From contig QZCP01000187.1 in assembly GCA_003956705.1 (NCBI GenBank), positions 1 through 64,000 on the forward strand: a stretch of DNA of 64,000 nt, written 5' to 3'. Made by a program: the position numbers and the translations under genes. The DNA is from Brevipalpus yothersi (Eukaryota; Arthropoda; Arachnida; Trombidiformes; Tenuipalpidae). The notes under the pieces were generated by a model. The model was given only the letters and a program-made list of their open reading frames with translations, was not told the origin of the DNA and made no database searches. Below, in pieces: positions 36,444 to 49,084 of this stretch. Position 1 is the first letter of the stretch. Each line of letters starts with the position of its first letter.

Positions 36444-37057
36444 ACTATATATATCATATAAATACTATAACTATATACATGTATCAGTGGAATATTTTTT
36501 TCACTCCATTGATTTAAATTCATAAACATGCCAACTTGGATGGAAATAAATTGTAGTCAATCGACAGATGAATGAGATTTTAACTGAATCACTGTTCTAA
36601 ATATTACAATTTTACAGTGAAAATGATTCAAATTTATGTGAAAAAATTTACTCAAATCTATCTGAGATCCGAATTTTTGTGGAGAAAGGATATTTATTAC
36701 AGAGATCGAAAGAGGATTTGGTTTGATATCTTGACCATATAAACTGATCTGATGATGCTCATCAGGATATCAATTCATGATACCATCAACTTAGACTTTG
36801 ATCTTTTGGCCAGAAATGCAGTGTATTTTTGGATTTTTTGACCAATGAGGAACCGCTTAATTTGCTACATTCCACAGATGAGCCCTGTTCTCTGCTCTCC
36901 ACTCGATATGTAAATTAGATGACGAATTATTATGTTAGAGAGAGCATCAATTGAATTACATGTTAGTTTGTAAACTGTGGGAACCTTTCTTTCCTATGAA
37001 TCACTCGTCTCATCAATATAATTGAAGTGCAGATTTTTGGAATTTCTCGCTAGATTC
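36444..37057. other. Intergenic region, nothing recognised
   Basis: About 600 bp of AT-rich sequence holding the 3' UTR of the tail-fibre-like gene and the upstream region of the bZIP-like gene. No distinct element seen. Confidence 0.5.
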
Positions 37058-37474
37058 ATGGATTCTCATTCTCAAGGTATTAACAGACAGATGGCCATTG
37101 GCTACCTTCCACATGAACAACCTTTGGACTTGGTGAGTATAAATGATTTATATTGCTCCATAAATTTATTCTCTGGTTTTGTATTTCCACACCCATAGTC
37201 ATACAAGAAAGTGAAGTTTCCTCCACCGGAAAGTGAATGTTCATCTGATGCGGAGCTCAGGAAAAAGATTCACCGAAAAGGAATAAGACTGGCCTCATAC
37301 AGAGGACGAAGATGAAAAGTCCAACAAATGAAGGACATCTTCAATGAGCATCACCTTTTGGAAAGGATGAATCAAATTTTGAGAGAAAAGGTGAAAACTC
37401 TTGAGAGACAGCTTCAATGTTTTATAAGGATACACCATTTGCGTTTGATCTTGGCTGACTATGTAAATGAATGA
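37058..37474 (+). pseudogene. bZIP-like gene interrupted by in-frame TGA
   Basis: Exon 37058-37132 (MDSHSQGINRQMAIGYLPHE and onward) splices to 37199, and the joined frame stops at TGA 37313-37315. In the same frame the sequence then continues to 37474. Across the stop it resembles a bZIP. The basic side reads ELRKKIHRKGIRLASYRGRR, then the stop, then KVQQMKDIFNEHHLLE and MNQILREKVKTLERQL. Ile/Leu/Phe recur every seven residues (I, L, L, L, F) with Asn at a core position, as in a leucine zipper. The start resembles XBP1-type LRRKLKNR. The TGA could derive from CGA (Arg) by one transition. The invariant basic-region Asn also seems replaced. Either a young pseudogene, a sequence error or polymorphism, or a readthrough stop. 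Without readthrough the product is only 63 residues. Confidence 0.5.
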
Positions 37475-37578
37475 TGATTCACGTGATTAGAGAGGCAAAA
37501 AAATCATTTCCGTTTGAGTATGTGAAATTTTTCACTTGTACCGGAAACTTGTGATAATATTTGGGTCCATTAAAATGT

Positions 37579-40330
37579 TCATCTTTGATGTCTATTTTTC
37601 TTCGATTTACTTTTCGTATTTGCTTTTTTATTATGATTATCTTGCTGTCTATTCCGTTTTTTTCTTCGACGCACTGTATGCTCATCGATGGTCACTTTTT
37701 TGCACAAATTTTCTTCAATATCTTCGTCATCAGATTTATTGATCACATCTTCAATTTCCTCATACTTTTGAGCTATCTCTTGGTTTTGATCTACATTTTG
37801 TTGTCCAGTTGATATTGAGCTCGGATTGAGATCATCAAAATCATCTTGTAATCCAGAACAAGAGAGAGAAAAATAAGCCGAAGATTCTTCATCAATTGGA
37901 ACATGATGAACATCAGGATGACTCCAATCAGGATGACTCCAATCAGAATTACCATCAATCGGCTTATAGTTATTATCATCAAAATTATCCTCTCGATCAC
38001 CATGATATTCCCCTGTATTCCTTGATATTGGCCTTAAACTTTCATTATTGATTGAAAAATCGATATTATCTGTCTGTGATCCTTCTAATTCATCTAATTC
38101 TTCCGCCTCCACGTGTCTAACCTCACGAATTTCCGGAAGAATGGTCATGTAACGATCAGCTGAGGATGAAGCTGATTGATGATGAATTTTGTGAGATGAT
38201 AAAAAGGTTCCGTATGTATCTTGAGTTTGATTTGATGCACGTGTGAATGGAAAATCACTCTCCTCGCTGAATCTGCTTGTTTCACTGTCATGAATGATTG
38301 GATGAGATTCACAAGTGAATGGATGGCTTGACTTGTGTGCATGGGTCAGGTTTCGATGATGTTCATTTAAGGATGGATGAACCGGCGAAACACAACAGAA
38401 TCCAATGAACAATATCAAAGGCACTGCTATCACAATCACATAGACTGCCCACAGCCAAGGTTTCTTGTTCGTACTTTTGATTAAACTCTTGAACCAATTA
38501 TCGGTCTCCTCATCATTGAGTTCCCTCTTCACCTGATAAGTTGCCTCAGCAATCATACTCGCTACACTCAGATCACTTGTGATCAGAACATTATCGAAAA
38601 CAATTCCTTCGTTCATGGTCCAAAGTTCGAAAGCAACTCCATCGATCGGCTGCATTTGATACGGATTATTGTCCTCATAATAATCAGGATTTGGAATCTT
38701 TTTGGGTTCCCATTTTCCTTGATAATTAGAATTCGGTATCATTGGTGGCTCCCACTTCCCTCTGTATTTTGGATTACTAATCAAGGGTGGACTCCAAGGC
38801 CCACAGCCAGGTACATTGGCACATGCAGGATTCCGAACAAGAGGAGGTTCCCAAAATTCATCTGTATCAAGAGAAAGTAATTTCGTTTTAGGTTAAGAAC
38901 CTTTTTAGCTTGAATTTTTTACCTTCCGATAGATCAGCAGGAGCCTCAGCATTAGGATCAGCTATTTCAAGTGGTTCTTCCTCCAACCAGCCTTCTGGCA
39001 TCTTTGCATTGTGATCTGGAATTTTTTCTGGTTCGTTCTCATCCCAATCTTGTGGCTTAACAGCATCAGGATCTGGAATCATCTCTCTATCATCCCAATC
39101 CTCTGGTTTTTCCTCATCTGATTCGATAACTTTGAAGGGAGCATGAATTGAAATACAAAGAGAGTATGAATGCGGAAGAATTAGCAAACATAAACATGGA
39201 GGAACAATCCTCCAATGATGTTGATAATCAACTCACCAGGATCAGCATTTACTGGGGGACTGAATTCTTCTAGGAGTGAACCTTTTCCAACTACAATCTT
39301 ATCGAGAGTTATTTCAAATGTATTATCAGGTCTCACTATCAGACGAAAATTGTGCCACTTTCGGTCGGTCACCGCATCACCCATGGTACTAACCGTATGA
39401 CTATCCTTCCAATGGAGTTCTCGAATATTGCCATTTTTCTTATTTTTATGTACAAAAATGAAGTGAACCTTGTGATCACTACCACATTTATCTGGTCCAA
39501 ACATGAGTGAGAAAGGTGTCTTGTCATTTAAAGCTGACAAATTTCCAGAGGGAGATCCAAGTAGCTTGATGTAAGCTCCTCCACAATCTTGACCATCTCG
39601 ATATTGAACATCATACTGAACAATCAGAGGCTGTCCAGTGAAAGAGAATGGCTTATCTAATTTGGTTGATATTGCATGATGACAAGATTTGTTCTTCATT
39701 CGAAGACCATAATCACCTGTGAAGTAGAGAAAAATTTTAAATCAGAAGATTGAAGGCAATTCTCTCTCTCTCTCTCTGTCTTATTAAAAGCAAAAAATTT
39801 ATAGCAGACTCAAACAGCAAATGAAATTGAATATTCAGAGCATAAAAACAGACGAAGACATATGAATTCGAAATTTTTTAAAATCAATTGCAATCAGAGA
39901 ATGGCAAATGTAGTGTCATAATTATTCAAACTGGTATTTTGTGTATCTAACAAATGGGAGCATAGGATAGGAGATTAATAATCGCAATAAACCAATGTTA
40001 ACACAAACCCTTGATTCTATGGTGAGTTGCGACTAGATCCCATTGTCCATTATATTTGAATTCACTTGCACTTCTTTTTATTGCTTCCGATTGGACCCAT
40101 TTGCTTTTGAAATAACGAGGATCATCAAATGATTCATATAAATGAACGGACTCTGCATTTATTATTGGTGTTTGATATTCAATAAATTTCACCTTCGAGT
40201 CCTTGTTCATCTCCTTTGCATTCGTAGTTTCGATGTCTCGAGCTTGTCCGTTTTCACATCTAACACAAATTAAACTAAAATTACAAACTATGATTGCAAA
40301 AAAATCTGATACACTTGTTTTGAACTTCAT
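37579..40330 (-). CDS. CANX: Calnexin with extended cytosolic tail, four exons
   Basis: Exons 40330-40009, 39716-39237, 39129-38923 and 38861-37579 join to 763 residues (typical calnexin is about 590). ER lectin chaperone that holds monoglucosylated glycoproteins during folding. A signal peptide (MKFKTSVSDFFAIIVCNF) is followed by the globular lectin domain, with GDYGLRMK, the cysteines of DCGGAYIKLL and GPDKCGSDHKVHF, and DDRKWHNF-like RKWHNFRLIVRPDNT. The P-domain has type-1 repeats (KPEDWDDREMIPDPDA and relatives) and type-2 repeats (GKWEPPMIPNSNYQGKWEPK). The single TM helix is KPWLWAVYVIVIAVPLILFI (about 472-495). The remaining ~265 residues are cytosolic, acidic and Ser/His-rich, with a DWSHPDWSHPD repeat and a very basic end (RRRKKRNRQ onward), far longer than usual. 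ATG 40330 is the first ATG; the open frame upstream lacks one. Confidence 0.92.
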
Positions 40331-41021
40331 TTCGATAATTTGATGACTGGTGTACAAAGAGTAGAATAAATGATGAGCAGTGTTTGAGAACGAAATCTAG
40401 AAACTCATAGTAGTGAACCTGAGAGGGATGAAAAAAATGAGCATCCTAATCTGGAGCATTAATTTGAGCAGATGATCAAAAAGAGTATTGATGAAAAAAT
40501 TCTGCATAAATTCAAATAAACTGCGAAGGTACACATAGAAACCATGTAGATATTGTCTGCTACTGGGTACAGTTCCTATTCTTTTGAAGAAGAGCAGAAT
40601 CGATCGAATCGATCAGAATCCAAGCAAACGCAAAGCAGATCAATGTAAACATGTATCATGTTTTGATGACTTATTGAAAATCAATTATTTGAACAAGCTT
40701 TCATCACTCTTCTATTCCTCCGTTTCCTACATTGACTGGATTTCCAATTTTCAGGGAGGTGCAAAGGTGCTTGAAGAAAAAATAGCATAAAAGGGTTTAT
40801 CATGAGAAAAAATGAGAAAAATTCTGACTTACACAGAGCGCAGGTTGTGCTCTCTTGTATCTCGTTGAAGGTTCAATTTATCGATTGAATACTTTTTGGG
40901 CCAAGAATCTTGATAATATTGGGCGAAAAAAACAACTCATGGGCAACATCAATTCTATTCAGGAATTGATCATTATTTTATTGTTCGTTTTGGAATATGT
41001 TGTTACCAAAGCTTCCATAAA
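40331..41021. promoter_or_regulatory. Divergent promoter region, calnexin / FCHSD
   Basis: 691 bp between oppositely oriented start codons, so both promoters are expected here. No clear ER-stress element or TATA box found by eye. Confidence 0.45.
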
Positions 41022-44000
41022 ATGAGTGTTCATAGTACAGCACCCAGTCAAACACGAATTGGTAGTTTTGTGATGCACAGTAGTAGCAAATCTAGTGGAT
41101 TAATCAATAATTGTAAAAATGTTCTATCCGAACAAGCTCAAAGACTACACAATAAACATGCGATCGAGCTAGAGTTAATTGATGATGTTAGAACATTTAT
41201 AAAAGTGAAATGCTCATTAGAGCGAGACTATTGTACCGCTATTTCCAAGCTATGCCATAATCATCTAAACAAAAAATATCCACAGTTTGAAAGTGAAAAA
41301 GATGCCGATGTGAAGTAAGTTGCATCAATAAGTAGAGAAAAGAGAATAAACACATTGCTAATTGATTGATATTCGTCACAACAGATCTATCTTCACAGTC
41401 TGGCAAAATTATTTAACAGAGGAAGAAACACAATCAAAGTTACGAGCTTCCAAATATGAACAGATGAATGGTATATGTGATGAAATGAAACATGCAAGGA
41501 GCCATAAGAGCCAAGTTGGAAAGAAGGGCCTTGAAAATTATCTCAAGTGAGTTTAATTATGAATGTGAGGAAAACACGAAAGCATGTTCCAAGAAAATCA
41601 AGGGAATCTCCAGAAAAAGTTCCAGAGGCCACGGGAATTCAATCAAATCCAAAACTTCCCCAGATCAATTGATCTGGGAAAAATGCTCGTGAAGGATAAT
41701 CAGATGACATGACTTGATATGCCTCTCGGAACTGAATTCGCAGTATTCTGAGGCCAAATTATTATAGTCTCTTTCTTTCCCTCATATTCTAGAAAAATGC
41801 AAGAGGAACTCCTTACTAGTGCTGTGGAAATAGACAAATGTCGAAAATTATATTTTGATGAGGAGCATCTCGCTCGTCAAGCTCGTGATAAAGAAGAAAA
41901 GTAAGGACCAGTCCACAAAGACCTCGCATTCTAATGGTGAATTTTTTATGTAATTTTTTCCTAAGAATCAAGAAGAAAAAATCTGGAATATTCTCAAAAT
42001 TCACGGATCTCCAAGGAAAAAAGGAGAAAACGAGTGCTCATCGTGAAGCAAGTGATATACAATCAACGATGGTAGGTTTTAATTATGGGCATAGAAATCA
42101 TTACCACTCTCAGAATAATTTCCACTTTTCTAGGCGAGAAATGAATACATTATGGCACTTGCAGCAGGAAATGCTCATTCCCAACACTATCATGAAGTTG
42201 ATCTTCCAAATCTGATGCAATCTATTGAAGACAATTCGTTGGGAAAAAACCGAGGTAAGTTCAATGAAATAATTTCAATTAAATTATCCATTCACTTTCC
42301 TATTCTCAGAGGCTATGATGCGTCTTTTGGAATCGGAAATATCTTGCTTAAATAGTTCGAATGAAGTTCTGGCAAAAATTTTCCAAGGAATGGAAGCAAC
42401 CTCGGCAGAGTACACCGATCATCTATTCTTAAATGAACCTACCTCATCTTGCTTGAGGTAATCATTCTTGCAATTTTTTCGATGCATTAAGAACTAATAA
42501 CGTTGATTTTTGAATCATTACAGGGATACTATGCTTTTCGAATTCGATCCATGCGATAATGATTCAATAAGAGAAATATCGACAGAACATAATGCCGAGT
42601 TAGCTCTTCAGCATGAAATATCAAAGTGGATGTCATGCTTTTCAAAAGAATGTCGAAATTTGCACAGATTTAACCAACAAATGCAGAGGTGCCTGAACTT
42701 TCAAAACAGTGGGAAAAAAGTAAGATACCAGCTTAGAATTGTGAGGAATTCTTCTAACACCATTTTTTCCAGACTGTTGATGTGGCTGGTGTTGGTATGG
42801 TTGAAATCGAGAGTCGAATTGATTTTCTTACTCAACAGCTTCGAAAATGCGAAATCAGTAAAAACAAAGCAGAAGCTAGACTAATAGCAATAAAACAATC
42901 GGGAATGCCTATCGAAGATCTGGAAGCAGTAGCCAATCAAATAGCTAATGAGATGAGACAAACTTCTCTCGATGTGGATTCAGCACAGCCTCTGAGTAGA
43001 ACTCCAAGTGTTAGAAGTACAACAATGAGCGATGGCCGAATATCTTCCATGGAAAATAAATCATGGTAAGAATTGAGATATTCGATCTCCTTGAGAATCA
43101 AGATGAAGAGTTCTTCCTAACGTTCTCTCTCTCATTTTTTTCTCCATAAAAGTTCGGACGATCAACCTGAAACTACTGGTCTAGAATCAACACCAGAGCC
43201 CAAAGAAAAAGCATCATCTGATATTGAGGCTCCAGAATCACCGATAGAAAGAGAATCAGCTCCCTCCTTCAATTATGAAAATTATGATCCATCTGCAGCA
43301 TGGAGTGATTACGATGCAAATGCTGCCTGGGGAGATACTTCAGCAGATGAACAACCAACGATTGAATCTTTCGAACCTCCTCCAGTCAATGGTAAGTCAA
43401 ATCTTTGTTACCTTTTCTTGCTATCTCAGGAGATTTTTTCCATCAATTCTCAATCAATTCAGTTGATATATGAAATTCGAATAACAGGATTAGAGATATC
43501 AAGAAGAGTTATTTCATAATTCAATGATAAGAACTGCCTATCGATATTCATAATGTCAGTTTTTTCTGTCGATTTTGCAGTTATGAGAATGAATTTTCCA
43601 TCATGGTTGCTTGAATATCTGAGCTTTTCTATTGCTTTCAACTCTCTATCTCCTACACAGTATGAGCTGAATCATCCCTAGTGCAATATTTTGAATCTCA
43701 ATAATCGTTCTATTTTTACAGGAGAGGACTTTGATTCATCAAGAGAGTTGCAAGAGACTGAACAACAAGAATTTTATCAAGCGGCTGTTGACGGGTTAGT
43801 GACATGCACCATAATCTAGAATATGTAGATTAAATGAATATTCTTTCATACCAGGTTTCAATTAGTTGGTAAACGAGTTCGAGCACTTTATGATTATGGT
43901 GCACAGGGTGAAGGAGAACTAAACCTGGGAGCTGGTGAGATTTTAACCATTCTCTCAGCAGAGGATAAGGACTGGGTGACTGGTCAGAATGAGAATTGTG

Positions 44001-45243
44001 AGTATCACCAGTAAAAGAGAACTGGACTTCTACTAGAGTATTAGAGTATTCATTCATTGATGATTCAAAATATTCATATTTAAAAAACTTTAGATGAAAC
44101 TGGTTTCATTCCTGCTGCCTTTGTGGAAATAATCGAAGACCTTGGTGCTGATAATGCTCCAATAAATGGCTTCCCTGAACCAACATTACCATCTGAGCCT
44201 CAAATCAAGCAGGATCAAGCAGAGATATCAGCATCTGTTCCTCCTCCTCCTCCTCCTCCTCCTGAAATACAAACGGTAAGATGATTTTAGAACGTGTAGA
44301 ATTTGATCAATATTGCTCCAATTTTGACCCATTTCACAGGAAAATAGCAAAGTTTCTCATGTGCGAGCTCTTTATGACTACTCAGCAACTTCGAGTGAAG
44401 AAATTTCTTTCAAAGAAGGTAAGATCCTCGAAATTTCGTTTCTATCCTTTACCTTTTAACAAGTGGCATGTCTCTATTCTAAAAGGTGATATTTTGAAAA
44501 TTATCGAAAAAAGTGAGGATGGCTGGTGGTTAGCTGAATTGGATGGTGTCATTGGACATTTTCCCTCCATGCTAGTTGAAGATCTTGATGAAGATGAGTA
44601 TGAGGCAGAAATTGAAGGTAAGACAAGAGTGCTTCGATTTTAGTGGTAATTTTTTCTCATAAATAGTATTCTTCATTTTTTCTAGAAAGTGGATCTCTTA
44701 GTGAGGAATCTGTTCATGATGCATCTCCATCAGGAGCTCCACCTCCATCATTTGCACCACCAAAGCCAGCATATTTGACACCCCACTCTGTGGTTATCAT
44801 TCAACCAACACCGGAGGTTGAGTCAAGAGGTACATTTGGTTCTGAGATAGAAGAGAATGTGGATGAGAAGCAAGAATCTAGTGATGGTCCTGACATACCG
44901 GCATGTCCACCGCCGATAACTGTTGAAGTTGATCCGGAATTTTCTCTCGATTCGCCTAAAAAACGAGAAGAACCAGTTGAAAGTATGTATAAATTTACCT
45001 TAGGGCAACCAATTTTTTCTATTCATTTATCTGTTTATCTGTTTGTTAGATAAAGAGCTTGATGATCTTGAGAATCTGGAAGAGACCGAAGACACGACTG
45101 ACTTTGCATCTTTGCCACCACCGATGGATGATGAAAATGAAGAAATATCCGAATTAAAATCAGCTGAACCAAAAAAAGAAAAGGAGGATTCAATCTCGAA
45201 AGAAGATGAAAAAGAACAAGAGAGCGAAAACGATTTCAAATGA
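41022..45243 (+). CDS. nwk: F-BAR and double SH3 protein, Nervous wreck/FCHSD family, 16 exons
   Basis: Sixteen exons join in frame to 921 residues: 41022-41314, 41385-41546, 41793-41900, 41966-42071, 42134-42254, 42310-42457, 42524-42719, 42773-43065, 43153-43391, 43722-43794, 43855-43997, 44094-44275, 44340-44418, 44486-44617, 44686-44982 and 45050-45243. The N-terminal F-BAR domain includes LIDDVRTFIKVKCSLERDYC, KLYFDEEHLARQARDKEE and ARNEYIMALAAGNAHSQHYH. It is followed by SH3a (RVRALYDYGAQGEGELNLGA, ending TGFIPAAFVEII), a run of eight prolines, SH3b (HVRALYDYSATSSEEISFKE, ending IGHFPSMLVEDL) and an acidic Pro-rich tail. Nervous wreck/FCHSD proteins bend membranes and recruit WASP and dynamin during endocytosis and synaptic growth control. 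The family assignment is firm; the orthologue within it is less so. Confidence 0.92.
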
Positions 45244-45263
45244 TTTTGTGAACTGAATGTTTG

Positions 45264-45269
45264 AATAAA
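45264..45269 (+). promoter_or_regulatory. AATAAA polyadenylation signal of nwk-like gene
   Basis: Canonical hexamer about 20 nt after the stop codon of the F-BAR/SH3 gene. Confidence 0.65.
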
Positions 45270-45987
45270 AGATTATAGAAAAATGTTTTAAATAGTTATC
45301 TGCCATAAGATTTGGAATTTCAATCATTATTATTGTTTGGAAGAAATGTGTTCAAACAGATTTGGTCTCACTATTCCTGAGGCATACCATCACTAGCTTG
45401 ATTAAATGCTGTTCGATTGGCTTGTTTTCTCTTAAACTTTTTTCTGAAAATTTTCATACTAGTTCATTCCTTGTTCCAGAACAAAATCTTGCTTCGGATA
45501 GAAAATTTTAATTCTCAGAATCAAATTAAAAGAATTCAATCAGGACTGATAGGGGACATTTCCGAGTATTCAGTAAATGAAGCTGAATTTTCTTCAAAAT
45601 TAATCCTCTTCCCATGTTGGAAAATCACAATTTCTTGGAAAATCATAGCTGATTATCAGGTAGTAAGATTGCATGAGCTTTCCTGCTAGAGATAATTTTT
45701 TCACCAGAGAGTCCCTCATAACATCGTCAGTAGTGAATCTTAATCAATCAATCTCCAATCAAGAAGCATGATTTACTGCAAATTAATTTTCTACAAAATA
45801 TTTTTTTCTGAAACGAAACTCTAAATTTTTCCTAAATGAGAGCGACTACTGTCTCTCCAACTCATCACATATTACTGCTGCTTCATCAGAACGTTATACA
45901 AAACTAGTGGAAATGAGAAAAAATTTTACGATAGCTCGATAGCGAGTTATTTTGAGTTAAAAAATAAAAAAATTTACTCTAAAGTTA
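45270..45987. other. Convergent intergenic region, nothing recognised
   Basis: About 720 bp between the 3' ends of the F-BAR/SH3 gene and the AIG1-like gene. Short open frames here resemble no known family. Confidence 0.5.
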
Positions 45988-47037
45988 CTACTTTATTTTA
46001 GCCACCAGATGATGATATTTTTCGCTGAGGAAATAGAAACCAAGGCTCATTATTCCCATAAAAATGAAGAAGACCAGTTTGTATGGATAGGACATCTGAT
46101 TGAGAAATGGGTAGATGAAATTTCCATGGACAAATCCAAAATAATGCATATTGACCAAATAAGATATCAGTAGGAAACTGAAAACTTTAAGTCCTTGTTT
46201 TCTTGTTGGAATCTTGTGACTAGTACAGAGGGCTTCGATTAAAGGACCGATAAGTACCAAAGTGTGCTAGATCAAATGATGAGATAAAAAGAGAGGCGTT
46301 CTATGTTAGACACATTGGATGAGATTGTGGGCCAAAGTTCAATTGTTTTCCGATGGAGACAGAAAAAGATAACTGCTTCAATGAAGTTTGATATTATTAC
46401 AAGAATCGACTGTGATGACGATAAGGCTCGGTTACTGCTTTATGATTACTGAAACTTACAATGCTTTGATTATGCCATTCAGGGAAGAAAGGTCGTACTG
46501 CTTTGGGAAGAATGAGCTCAGGACTCAGCGAATAAATTGCCCAAAATGTGAATGTTACAATCTGAGAATGCAAAAAAAGAAGAAAATTTTTCAGATGAAA
46601 ATACAAAATGAAACATGCCAACTTATACTCACCATGCTTAGAGGTAGAATAATTGAGTGAAAGAATATGTCAAGATATCCTATTTTTCTGGTTTTCTTTG
46701 ATTCCATGAATTGACCAATATTTATTAATGCCCAATATATTGTTTGTAGAACCTTTGAGGAAACAATTCAAACAAGATATTGCATCATTCCACCATGGTA
46801 GTCAATAAATGTCAATGAGTAGTCTTTTCGCTTCCCTGATTCTGGAAATCTTATTGTTCGATGAAGCAAAGTTTATCTTACCAAATTCCAAATGGTCAAA
46901 TATTTCCAGGGACCACCTATGTTGAGGACAGGATTTATTGGCATTTTCAAGTTAGCTGAAACATATACATTGAAGGCGAGTATCACAAAGAACACAAGCC
47001 GATTTATTTGACCGATCATTCTAATTGTTTTGCCCAT
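45988..47037 (-). CDS. AIG1: AIG1/ADTRP family lipid hydrolase, four exons
   Basis: Exons 47037-46882, 46752-46633, 46561-46460 and 46266-45988 join to 218 residues, the usual size for FAR-17a/AIG1 proteins. These multi-pass membrane enzymes hydrolyse fatty acid esters of hydroxy fatty acids using a Thr nucleophile and a His. Both positions are present: Thr48 in GGPWKYLTIWNL (Thr43 of human AIG1) and His127 in EWHNQSIHTLV (His134). Five to six hydrophobic segments are visible, including IVTFTFWAIYSLSPELILPK. ATG 47037 is the first ATG; the preceding open frame lacks one. Confidence 0.88.
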
Positions 47038-49084
47038 TTTGTAGGGTTGAAGAAGTTTTTTTTTCACGAAAAATAGAGAAGAAAAAAATAAATTGACTAG
47101 TTTCTTTCAGGTTTTGTCACAATAATCACAATAATCACGGATTCCAGGAAGAAAAAAAGATACTTTTGGAATCATGTAAAGTGAAAATGTTTACTCATCA
47201 CATGGTAAAAGTTGTGAAAATGTTGATGTATGTAGAGTCACAAATGAACATGCAGATTATAAACCGGTTGAAGAGAGAGAAAGTTCTCATGGACTCATGG
47301 ACTCAGAGAGACTGGTTGATGATGATTAGAAGTGATCAAGAGAGAGAGAATGTTGTTACATGTACCTGTTGTTGATGGTGAAGATGGTGGAGATTGGTGA
47401 TTGCCACTAGGGGTTGATGTCTGTGAGCAATGCACACGATCAATTCTTTCGATCATCATCTTATCATTTACATTCGCACATTGTCACGATTTTGGACATT
47501 CTTTGCGTCACAACAATTGATGATGAGAATAGGAGGATAAATTCATCGAGGCCATGGATCGATATTTATGATATCTTTGGGCTGTAATGAGAATGTTGAA
47601 ATGTCGAAAGTTTCATAAAAGTCTAGTAAACAGTCGATAGACGTACACGTTCAAAAAGTTTCATCAGTTGGAATTCTTTTTGACTCGAAAAAAGGATCTT
47701 GTACCCCACTTTTTCGCTCTCTTCTTTTCGGCCAATCAGACAATTTGATAACATGATATTTTTTTCGATTGTTTTAAGTTTTTCAGTGGATATGAATTAG
47801 ATCGGAAGCAGAAAAATTAACCTGATGGAATTCGAAAAATTTTCATTCCTTTAAGATGCTCGGTCAGTGTTTTTGGGTGCCAATAGATGGCAGTGGAAAA
47901 ATTCTGGTTTCAATATCAGTTCGAGCAGAAAAATAATTCTATTCCTATGAAATTTTACCGAATTAACATGGAAAGAAACTTTGCTAAATCTAAACGAGTA
48001 TAGTTTCAGATCTCGCTAATTGCTATTCGCCAGATCACAACTGACGATGATAAAATTGATCATCGTGATCCGTCCCTCTGCCAGAACTAAACACAGGATT
48101 AGCCATTCTCTCTGTTTTATAAATACAAGAAGAATTGGTAGAAAAAGTTGTCACCAGAAAAGTTTTCGCTCTTACTTGTTCGAAGTACTATTCCATCTCT
48201 CGATTTTAAAAAATCTATTTGTTTTTCACACTATAGTCTGAAAATACAAGATTTCCGCCAATAAACAAATTGAAATGGCATGGAGATTCATCATCAATTT
48301 TCAACCAACTTTTCCTCTTACATACTTTTCAATCAACTTCACGAGTTTACAATATACGTATGATGCAACATGTTTTTTTCGAATGAGAAGCAAGACCATT
48401 ACTACAGATTTGATGAATCTATTTTCTCGCTTCTAATTTGAAAAAGATTCTTGTATTGCGTCAAGCTTGATCATTCTGTAGTGTATCTGTAGTGTCTGAA
48501 ATATTCTCAGCTTCTTTTCCAATTTAATTGATCTAGTGAGGAAGAAATAAAATTTTTCAAGTAAACAAAGGTCCCGTATTAGCTCGCGGCTCCTGACGTA
48601 GACAGATATTGCATCAATGATCATTTATTCCTCCCTGCATCTCCTGGAATTTGTTTCTCTTTTATCTACAAATGCCTTCTAGGCTAAATTATTTTCAAAC
48701 TAGTTTCGAATTCAAATACATGTAGAAAGACATAGATGAGCGAAAAATTCTACGAATCGTAAATTACGAGAAAATTCTTCAGTACTGTAGACAAGCTCAA
48801 CGAAATCTTATGATCATCGCTCATCAATCAAGCGAGCATTGGAAGATATTCTATGCAGGAAAAAGACTTCCTCCAGAAGCTGAAATCACCCCATTTTCTA
48901 GCAATTCTCTCCTTCCTTAGCATAACTGATACACCGATCAAATTTTTGCCACATTTTTTTGAAAAAAATCAAAACAATAAAACATTATCAATCGATAAAA
49001 ACAGTAAAGATTGCATTTATTCATTAGAATACATTAGCAAGATATTCATTAGGTAAAATCTTAGCAAAAAACTGAAAATCATCT
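47038..49084. other. Intergenic region, nothing recognised
   Basis: Two kilobases of AT-rich sequence. It has no coding sequence, RNA gene or long repeat that I recognise. The 47040-47500 part probably contains the AIG1 promoter, and a minus-strand AATAAA (49016-49021) belongs to the next gene. Confidence 0.55.
49016..49021 (-). promoter_or_regulatory. Polyadenylation signal of CRAL-TRIO gene 1
   Basis: AATAAA on the minus strand 63 nt past the stop codon of the CRAL-TRIO gene at 49085. Confidence 0.5.

Noticed and set aside
37921..37950. Tandem CCAATCAGGATGACT units as a CRISPR or satellite repeat
   Set aside because: Only two copies, in frame within the calnexin tail; a small coding duplication.
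41547..41792. Extra coding exon in the F-BAR gene from a 66-residue open frame
   Set aside because: The F-BAR frame joins perfectly across this 246 bp as an intron (AAG split codon), and the open frame is not family-like.
45417..45689. 90-residue open frame after the F-BAR/SH3 gene
   Set aside because: Lies in the convergent 3' UTR region, no family resemblance.
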